From Micrococcales bacterium (GTDB lineage: Bacteria > Actinomycetota > Actinomycetes > Actinomycetales > Microbacteriaceae): DNA of 64,000 nt. A program made the position numbers and the translations under genes. Below, piece after piece: positions 57,733 through 64,000 of this stretch. Location of the stretch: NCBI GenBank assembly GCA_947454255.1, contig CANGIU010000004.1:1-64000 (forward strand), read 5' to 3'. The notes under the pieces are model-generated. The model was not told where the DNA came from. It did no database searches and was given only the letters and a program-made list of their open reading frames with translations. Each line of letters begins with the position of its first letter. Positions within the stretch are counted from its first letter, which is position 1.

Positions 57733-58893
57733 ATGCGAATAACTGCAACAGTGAAGTTGCTCGCTATAGGTTCAGCAGCAATGCTGGCTCTAAGCGGATG
57801 TGCATCTTCAAATAATGGTGGCGACATGCTTCAGTCCTTGGGTGATAACGAGAAGACCGTTTCACTCCTAGGTTGGCCAGGTTACGCCGAAGACGGTTCA
57901 ACTGATCCTGCATACGACTGGGTAACTCCATTCGAAAAGGAATCGGGTTGTAACGTCACTTTCAAGCCATACGGAACCTCAGACGAGGCTATTACGCTTT
58001 TCAAGACTGGCGACTATGACGCCATTGCCGCTTCCGGTGATGCGACTCTTCGACTAATCGCTGCCGGTGATGTTCAGCCATTGAACACTGCACTTATCCC
58101 TAACTACGCTGGGGTCTACGAGTTCCTCAAGAACCGTGACTTCAACACAGTAGATGGTAAGACCTACGGTGTTCCTCACGGCTATGGCGCTAACTTGTTG
58201 ATGTATAACACTGACGTAGTGAAGCCTGCTCCTACATCTTGGAGTGTCGTATTCGACGGTGCATCAGCATACAAAGGTAAGGTCACTGCATACGATTCAC
58301 CTATCTACATCGCTGATGCTGCTCTTTACCTTATGAAGCACAACACTGATCTAGGAATCACTAACCCTTACGCGCTCGATGAAACACAGCTTGCTGCTGC
58401 GGTTACTTTGCTCAAGGCGCAGAAGGAAAACGTTGGCGAGTACTGGAGCGACTACCTAAAGTCAATTCAGTCATTCACTACCGGAGACTCTGTAGTTGGA
58501 ACTACTTGGCAGGTAATCAAGAACTACACTCCTGCAGAAGCACACGTCGAAGCAATTCTTCCTTCAGAAGGTGCAACTGGTTGGTCTGACTCTTGGATGA
58601 TTTCATCCAAGGCTAAGAGCCCTAACTGTGCATACGCTTGGTTGAACTACATTGACAGCCCGAAGGCTAACGCTGCGGCTACCGAGTACTTCGGTGAAGC
58701 ACCGGCAACTCCAGATGCTTGTCAGTATGGCAGCGCAGACTTCTGTGCTACCTACAATGCTGGTGACACAGAGTTCGAGAAGCAGATCTGGTACTGGACA
58801 ACCCCAATTGAGAAGTGTCTAGATGGCCGCACAGATGTTAAGTGCACCGACTACGCAGCTTGGACCCAAGCTTGGCTTGAGATCAAGGGTTAA
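57733..58893 (+). CDS. potD: Polyamine-type ABC transporter substrate-binding lipoprotein
   Basis: A 386-aa periplasmic-binding-type lipoprotein. Signal with lipobox LALSGCASS (Cys ~23); then the type-2 binding fold with VSLLGWPGYAED, YGTSDEAITLFKTGDYDAI and YGVPHGYGANLLMYNTDVV, typical of PotD/PotF relatives. Four C-terminal Cys residues could form disulfides. AAGGAG precedes the ATG. Captures substrate for the PotB/PotC channel. Confidence 0.85.
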   Translation: MRITATVKLLAIGSAAMLALSGCASSNNGGDMLQSLGDNEKTVSLLGWPGYAEDGSTDPAYDWVTPFEKESGCNVTFKPYGTSDEAITLFKTGDYDAIAASGDATLRLIAAGDVQPLNTALIPNYAGVYEFLKNRDFNTVDGKTYGVPHGYGANLLMYNTDVVKPAPTSWSVVFDGASAYKGKVTAYDSPIYIADAALYLMKHNTDLGITNPYALDETQLAAAVTLLKAQKENVGEYWSDYLKSIQSFTTGDSVVGTTWQVIKNYTPAEAHVEAILPSEGATGWSDSWMISSKAKSPNCAYAWLNYIDSPKANAAATEYFGEAPATPDACQYGSADFCATYNAGDTEFEKQIWYWTTPIEKCLDGRTDVKCTDYAAWTQAWLEIKG

Positions 58894-58899
58894 CCAAAG

Positions 58900-59811
58900 T
58901 TGAAATCGAATTCGGGAGCGAGGGTAGTAGCTAAGGTTGAACCTACCCTCGCTCACCGAATTTCGACCAAGCTCTACTCCAAGCCAAAACTTCGTTTACA
59001 GTTGCTGCTTAGTGCGCCAGTAACCTGGCTTGGACTTGTATACATCGCCGCACTACTCGCTCTTTTAGTAACAGCATTCTTTACAGTAGATTCCTTCACC
59101 GGGAATCTAACCCCTGGCTTTTCTTTAGAGAACTTTGCTTCACTCTTTACTAACTCTCTCTATAGCACTGTGACGTTTAGAACTATTGGTATTGCGCTCG
59201 CGGTAACAGTTGTTGATGTTCTTCTAGCACTCCCTATAGCGTTTTATATGGCGAAGGTGGCATCTCCTAGAGCTCGTGGTGTTCTCGTCATCTCAATCCT
59301 TATGCCGCTTTGGGCAAGCTACCTGGTGAAGGCTTACGCTTGGCGATCGCTTCTGTCCAATGTCGGCATCTTCGCTTGGCTCCTAAGGCCAATTGGTTTA
59401 GATACGCCTGGCTATTCGCTTCTTGGAGCGGGGATTACCTTGGGATATCTTTGGCTTCCTTATGTAATTCTCCCGATCTATGCATCACTTGAAAAAGTGC
59501 CAAGCAACCTGTTAGAAGCATCAAGTGATTTAGGTGCTAAAACTTGGCCAACACTTAGAAGGATTGTTTTCCCCTTGATCTTGCCAGGCATTGTTGCTGG
59601 ATCAATCTTTAGTTTTTCTCTAACGCTTGGTGATTACATCACAATTAACATCGTCGGTGGGGCTAACCAGATGCTCGGTAATTTGGTCTATTCCAACGTA
59701 GGTGTTGCCAATAATCTTCCGATGGCTGCTGCCATTGCATTAGTTCCAGTATTAATTATGTTTGGATACCTATCTGCAGTTAGAAGAACTGGAGCTCTGG
59801 ATAACCTATGA
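58900..59811 (+). CDS. potB: ABC transporter permease, PotB type
   Basis: A 303-aa permease with six TM segments and the EAA coupling loop NLLEASSDLGAKTWPTLRRI. The N-terminus (~1-35) is Lys/Arg-rich. TTG start 6 nt after potD; the stop overlaps potC by 4 nt. It pairs with PotC to form the channel. Confidence 0.85.
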   Translation: MKSNSGARVVAKVEPTLAHRISTKLYSKPKLRLQLLLSAPVTWLGLVYIAALLALLVTAFFTVDSFTGNLTPGFSLENFASLFTNSLYSTVTFRTIGIALAVTVVDVLLALPIAFYMAKVASPRARGVLVISILMPLWASYLVKAYAWRSLLSNVGIFAWLLRPIGLDTPGYSLLGAGITLGYLWLPYVILPIYASLEKVPSNLLEASSDLGAKTWPTLRRIVFPLILPGIVAGSIFSFSLTLGDYITINIVGGANQMLGNLVYSNVGVANNLPMAAAIALVPVLIMFGYLSAVRRTGALDNL

Positions 59812-60608
59812 GACTTTCAAGATCAGCTAGGTGGACGTTGGTGGCAATCACCTCATCCATCCTCACGGTCATATATTTGCCGTTGGCAATCGTGTTACTT
59901 AATTCCTTTAACTCCTCTCTAAACATGGATTGGCCACCACCTGGGTTCACTCTGGAATGGTGGCAGCGAGCAGGAGCATCCACCGGATTGCTCGATGCTT
60001 TGATCACAAGCTTGGTGATAGCAGCATGCTCTGCAGCTATCGCTTTGGTGCTTGGAACGATGCTTGCGATGGCTTTATCTAGGTATAAATTCTTTGGCAA
60101 GAATGCAGTGAGCCTAATGATTATTTTGCCTATTGCCTTGCCTGGCATTGTTACCGGTATTGCATTAAATAACGCCTTTAGAACGCTCTTAGGAATGCAA
60201 CTCTCGATCCTTACAGTCGTCATAGCCCACGCTACTTTTTGCATCGTTACTGTCTATAACAATGCCCTTGCAAGACTCAACCGGATGGGGAAGAGCATGG
60301 AAGAGGCTTCCGCTGATTTAGGAGCTGGAGTTTTTACCACGTTCAGGTTGGTGACATTACCGCAGATGCTTTCGGCTCTAGTCGCCGGTGGGTTACTGGC
60401 ATTTGGCTTGAGTTTCGATGAAATCATTGTGACAACTTTTACAGCCGGCGGTGGAACGCAGACACTTCCAATTTGGATTCTGAACAATATGTTTAGACCA
60501 GGTAAGGCACCAATCGTTGATGTTGTTGCTGTCTTTATGGTGATTGTCTCAATCATCCCAATTTACTTTGCACAGCGGCTCACCGCTAAGGAAGCAAAAG
60601 CTAGTTAG
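59808..60608 (+). CDS. potC: ABC transporter permease, PotC type
   Basis: A 266-aa permease with six TM segments and the EAA loop [20 protein letters not shown]. The N-terminal [19 protein letters not shown] motif is typical of PotC. The end overlaps the convergent gcvP by 8 nt. Completes the potABCD-like operon (order A-D-B-C here). Confidence 0.87.
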   Translation: MRLSRSARWTLVAITSSILTVIYLPLAIVLLNSFNSSLNMDWPPPGFTLEWWQRAGASTGLLDALITSLVIAACSAAIALVLGTMLAMALSRYKFFGKNAVSLMIILPIALPGIVTGIALNNAFRTLLGMQLSILTVVIAHATFCIVTVYNNALARLNRMGKSMEEASADLGAGVFTTFRLVTLPQMLSALVAGGLLAFGLSFDEIIVTTFTAGGGTQTLPIWILNNMFRPGKAPIVDVVAVFMVIVSIIPIYFAQRLTAKEAKAS

Positions 60609-63432
60609 CAAACGCCTCAATAGGTGGGCATGAACAAACTAGGTTTCTATCTCCGTAAACATTGTCAATACGATTCACGATTGGCCAGTACTTATTTCTG
60701 AACTGTTTGGCTGGGAATACTGCTAGCTCTCTTGAGTATTTTCTGTCCCAGTCGCCAACAAGATGTTTAGCAGTGTGAGGTGCATTGCGTAGCGGAGAAT
60801 CTTCAATTGCATAGATTCCCTTTGCAACTTCATCAATCTCTGCCTTGATCTGCAGCATGGCATCGATAAACCTGTCTAGCTCTTGCTTAGGTTCAGACTC
60901 AGTTGGTTCAATCATTAGGGTTCCAGCAACAGGGAAAGACATGGTCGGAGCATGGAAACCATAGTCAATCAAACGCTTGGCAATGTCTTCACCGGTGACA
61001 CCAGTGTCTTTAGTAATACCTCTGATGTCGATGATGCATTCGTGCGCAATTAGATCGCTCTTACCTGTGTATAGGAGCGGATAAGCGTGATCAAGTTTCT
61101 TAGCGATGTAGTTGGCTGAAAGCACTGCAACAGCTGTTGCATCCTTTAGACCTTGTGTCCCCATCATGCGGATGTATGCCCAAGATATTGGCAGGATGCT
61201 TGCTGAGCCATAAGGAGCTGCAGAGACCGGCCCATATGCTGGCAGCACACTCTGAGCGTTGTTATGGCCTGGTAAGAAGGCTGCAAGGTGAGCTCTGGCA
61301 GCGACAGGGCCAACACCTGGTCCTCCGCCACCGTGAGGAATACAGAAGGTCTTGTGCAGGTTTAGATGGCTAACATCGCCCCCGAATTCACCGAACTTGG
61401 CATAACCCACAACAGCATTGGTGTTAGCACCATCGATGTATACTTGCCCACCAGAAGCATGCACCTGATCACAGATATCGACAATCGCTTCTTCATAAAC
61501 ACCATGCGTTGATGGATAGGTAACCATTAGAGCTGCTAACTGATTACCAGCTTCAGCAATCTTTGCCTTCAGATCAGATACGTCAACGTTTCCATTTTCA
61601 TCACAGGCGACTACGACCACTTGCATTCCAGCAAGTACAGCTGAAGCCGCATTGGTTCCGTGTGCGCTTGATGGGATTAGACAGATAGTTCTCTGGTTAT
61701 CTCCACGAGATAGGTGGTAACCGCGAATAGCAAGGAGGCCGGCAAGCTCACCCTGGCTACCAGCATTAGGTTGCAATGAAATATCTGAATAACCAGTTAC
61801 ATCAGAGAGCCAAGAGGTTAGTTGTTCAATTAGTTCCAAGTAACCTTGAACATCTTCCTTTGGTGCAAACGGGTGAAGCCCTGCAAACTCTGGCCAGGTA
61901 ACAGCTTCCATTTCTGTAGTTGCATTTAACTTCATTGTGCACGAACCCAGTGGAATCATTCCGCGATCTAAAGCGAAATCGTAATCTGCTAGTCGCTTTA
62001 GGTATCTAAGCATTGCAGTTTCTGAATGGTAAGAGTTGAACACTTCGTGAGTTAGATAACTGCTTGATCGTGCAAGCTCAATAACGGCTTTTTCATCAGT
62101 AAGAGGATGACTAACCCCGAAGGCTTCTAAGACCTGATTTAGAGTTTCTCTAGAAGTTGTTTCATCAACTGAGATACCTAGCGTGCGCTCATCAATAACT
62201 AACATAGTGATGTTGTTCTTACGAGCTTTGTCAAAGATCGCCTTGGAATCTACATCTGAGATTGTAAAAGTATCGAAGAAGTTTTCAGAACTCACCTTTA
62301 GTCCCGCTGAGCCCAAAGTATTAGCAAGAGAATGTGCTTTGTTTAGAACTTCAGTTGCAATTGCCTTTAGCCTTGCTGGACCGTGGTAAACCGCATACAT
62401 TCCAGCCATAACAGCAAGAAGTACTTGCGCAGTACAGATATTCGAAGTTGCGCGTTCGCGTCGGATGTGTTGTTCACGTGTTTGCAGAGTAAGTCTGTAT
62501 GCCGGTGAACCATCAGTAGTAACTGAGACTCCAACTAAGCGACCTGGCATTGAACGCTCTAGATCTTCACGAACCGCAAGGTAACCTGCGTGTGGACCGC
62601 CAAAGCCCATAGGGACACCAAAGCGCTGGGTAGTTCCAACAACGACATCTGCACCCATTTCTCCTGGCGGAGTAATCAGCGTAAGCGCTAATAAATCAGC
62701 TGCTGCGATAGCAACCGCATTCTTTGAGTGGGCAAAGGCAAACAACTTAGTTAGATCATGGATAGCACCCGATGCGCCAGGATACTGGGCAAAGACACCA
62801 AAGAAATCTCCGGTTAGTATCTCTGGGTTTGTTGATGCTTCTGCAAGGTCAAAGTACTTAACTTGAATACCCAAAGGTTCTGCTCGGTGATCTAGCAGTG
62901 CTTTGGTCTGCGGGAATATGTCGCTGGAAGCATAGTAAACATTTGCTTCAACTGAAGATGTTCTTCTAGCAATGAGCATCGCCTCTACCGCAGCTGTGCC
63001 TTCATCAAGCATCGAAGCGTTAGCAGTCTTCATGCCAGTTAGGTCTGTCACCATCGTCTGGAAGTTAATTAAGGCTTCTAGTCGACCTTGAGAAATCTCG
63101 GGCTGATAGGGAGTGTATGCCGTGTACCAAGAAGGGTTCTCTAGAACATTTCTCTTAATAACTGCTGGTGTATTGGTGTTGTAATAACCCTGGCCAATAA
63201 GTGAAGTTGTAGTGCGGTTCTTTGAAGCAATCTGCCTTAGTTCAGCGATTGCCTGAGCCTCACTAATTGACGCTGGAAGCTTCGAGTCACCTTTGAATTT
63301 AATAGCGTCTGGAAGGGCTGCATCTAAGAGCTCTTCAAGGGACTGGTAGCCGAGAGCGCTCAGCATATCTTTCTGGTCTGAGTGGTTTGGACCAATGTGG
63401 CGATACTTGAAGTCTTCGTGAGCTAGAACCAT
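60601..63432 (-). CDS. gcvP: Glycine dehydrogenase (decarboxylating), P protein
   Basis: PLP-dependent P protein (943 aa, full length, one-chain type) of the glycine cleavage system; it decarboxylates glycine and passes the methylamine to GcvH. The PLP Lys is in [18 protein letters not shown]; the N-terminal RHIGPN, the mid GSCTMKLN and the Gly-rich loop are conserved. It is last in the gcvT-gcvH-gcvP order on the minus strand, 6 nt after gcvH. Confidence 0.96.
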   Translation of the reverse strand: MVLAHEDFKYRHIGPNHSDQKDMLSALGYQSLEELLDAALPDAIKFKGDSKLPASISEAQAIAELRQIASKNRTTTSLIGQGYYNTNTPAVIKRNVLENPSWYTAYTPYQPEISQGRLEALINFQTMVTDLTGMKTANASMLDEGTAAVEAMLIARRTSSVEANVYYASSDIFPQTKALLDHRAEPLGIQVKYFDLAEASTNPEILTGDFFGVFAQYPGASGAIHDLTKLFAFAHSKNAVAIAAADLLALTLITPPGEMGADVVVGTTQRFGVPMGFGGPHAGYLAVREDLERSMPGRLVGVSVTTDGSPAYRLTLQTREQHIRRERATSNICTAQVLLAVMAGMYAVYHGPARLKAIATEVLNKAHSLANTLGSAGLKVSSENFFDTFTISDVDSKAIFDKARKNNITMLVIDERTLGISVDETTSRETLNQVLEAFGVSHPLTDEKAVIELARSSSYLTHEVFNSYHSETAMLRYLKRLADYDFALDRGMIPLGSCTMKLNATTEMEAVTWPEFAGLHPFAPKEDVQGYLELIEQLTSWLSDVTGYSDISLQPNAGSQGELAGLLAIRGYHLSRGDNQRTICLIPSSAHGTNAASAVLAGMQVVVVACDENGNVDVSDLKAKIAEAGNQLAALMVTYPSTHGVYEEAIVDICDQVHASGGQVYIDGANTNAVVGYAKFGEFGGDVSHLNLHKTFCIPHGGGGPGVGPVAARAHLAAFLPGHNNAQSVLPAYGPVSAAPYGSASILPISWAYIRMMGTQGLKDATAVAVLSANYIAKKLDHAYPLLYTGKSDLIAHECIIDIRGITKDTGVTGEDIAKRLIDYGFHAPTMSFPVAGTLMIEPTESEPKQELDRFIDAMLQIKAEIDEVAKGIYAIEDSPLRNAPHTAKHLVGDWDRKYSRELAVFPAKQFRNKYWPIVNRIDNVYGDRNLVCSCPPIEAFAN

Positions 63433-63438
63433 TTAGGT

Positions 63439-63813
63439 TTATGCCTCGCCAGTCAATACGTTGTATTCGGCAGCAGTTAGGAGTTCTGGCAGGTTAGTAA
63501 AACGAACTTTGATAAGCCAGCCAGCACCAAATGGATCTGCGTTGACGGTTTCAGGAGCAGAAACAACAACTGGGTTAGATTCAACTACTTCACCATCGAG
63601 GGGAGCGTAAAGCTCACCCACAGACTTGGTGGATTCGATCTCACCACAAATCTTCATATATGTAGTTGCGGTCCCAGCTTTAGGAAGATCAACGAAGACA
63701 ACGTCACCTAGTTTCTCGGCCGCATATGCAGTAATCCCGATGGTGGCCACATCGCCTTCGATTAGCACCCACTCGTGTTCCTTGGTGTATTTCAAGTTCT
63801 CTGGATTGCTCAT
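63439..63813 (-). CDS. gcvH: Glycine cleavage system H protein
   Basis: Lipoyl carrier (124 aa) of glycine cleavage. The fold is recognisable ([46 protein letters not shown]). The lipoylated Lys lies in [15 protein letters not shown] start; 8 nt separate it from gcvT upstream, so the three genes form one operon. Confidence 0.96.
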   Translation of the reverse strand: MSNPENLKYTKEHEWVLIEGDVATIGITAYAAEKLGDVVFVDLPKAGTATTYMKICGEIESTKSVGELYAPLDGEVVESNPVVVSAPETVNADPFGAGWLIKVRFTNLPELLTAAEYNVLTGEA

Positions 63814-63821
63814 TTCTTTTC

Positions 63822-64000
63822 CTAACTCGCTCTCTTATAAAAAGGTAGTTTGACAACTTTCATTTCAAGTCTGGTGCCGCGGATATCAACACTAACTAAA
63901 GAACCTAGTGCTGAATGCTCTGGTGAAACATAAGCCATTGCAACTGGATAGCCCAAGGTCGGAGATAGCGCGCCAGAGGTTATCTTTCCAATGCTGTCAG
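63822..64000 (-). CDS. gcvT: Aminomethyltransferase GcvT, C-terminal end (truncated by window)
   Basis: The last ~58 codons of the T protein, running off the right edge. The translation [20 protein letters not shown] and [20 protein letters not shown], ending FYKRAS, matches the GcvT C-terminal barrel. First gene of gcvTHP. Confidence 0.9.
   Translation of the reverse strand, partial: DSIGKITSGALSPTLGYPVAMAYVSPEHSALGSLVSVDIRGTRLEMKVVKLPFYKRAS

Overview
This 64 kb window comes from a low-GC actinobacterial chromosome. The evidence is the classic actinobacterial housekeeping order (smc-ftsY-ffh-rpsP-khpA-rimM-trmD-rplS-lepB-rnhB-DUF2469-dprA-xerC-M23 peptidase-rpsB-tsf-pyrH-frr-cdsA), an orn/tRNA-His pair, DivIVA-like polar coiled-coil proteins and a gatCAB operon. 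Tight packing, frequent GTG/TTG starts and many 1-35 nt overlaps suggest a small, streamlined genome. A freshwater Microbacteriaceae of the Luna type is my inference from gene content; it was not tested.

Layout. 1-16.3 kb: the smc 3' end, SRP/ribosome/tRNA-modification genes, signal peptidase, DNA uptake and recombination genes (dprA, xerC), translation and nucleotide genes (rpsB to cdsA), then a DivIVA-repeat protein, a secreted HNH nuclease and an SLT-fold cell-wall enzyme. 16.3-31.2 kb: small actinobacterial conserved genes, an AI-2E-family permease, two paralogous DivIVA/FilP-like coiled-coil proteins, a degenerate thioredoxin, the cysteine desulfurase/mnmA pair, ligA and gatCAB. 31.2-35.3 kb: tRNA-His, orn, and an RND pump whose promoter carries a 20-bp perfect palindrome. 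35.3-37.3 kb: two adjacent collagen-like genes. 37.36-41.78 kb: tRNA-Arg(TCT) with a 4.3-kb island in its 3' end, bounded by a 29-bp duplication of the tRNA end and carrying a histidine kinase, a LuxR-type regulator and a secreted cysteine-rich protein, but no integrase. 41.8-43.9 kb: a frameshifted YjbR gene and two membrane proteins of unknown function. 43.9-47.9 kb: pntAB and an alpha/beta hydrolase. 48-54.2 kb: a tightly overlapping lipid-type operon. 54.3-64 kb: SDR, glutathione peroxidase, aldo/keto reductase, a spermidine/putrescine-type ABC transporter, and gcvT-gcvH-gcvP.

The most novel region is 47.97-54.18 kb. Six minus-strand genes with 4-14 nt overlaps (one 5-nt gap) encode a polytopic membrane protein, a UbiA-type prenyltransferase, a PEP-synthase/rifampin-phosphotransferase-like dikinase, a CDP-alcohol phosphatidyltransferase, a GNAT-like protein and a phytol/dolichol-kinase-like protein. 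Convergent to them is a homologue of CDP-archaeol synthase (CarS). Together these look like a route that prenylates, phosphorylates, CTP-activates and head-groups an isoprenoid lipid, partly parallel to archaeal phospholipid synthesis. The product is unknown.

Other points of note are near-identical promoter/leader modules in front of rpsP and rplS, an apparent ATT start codon for rimM, and acidic tails on ribosomal proteins S16 and S2. No rRNA, CRISPR array, insertion sequence or replication origin was seen, and no stretch over 300 bases lacks a feature.
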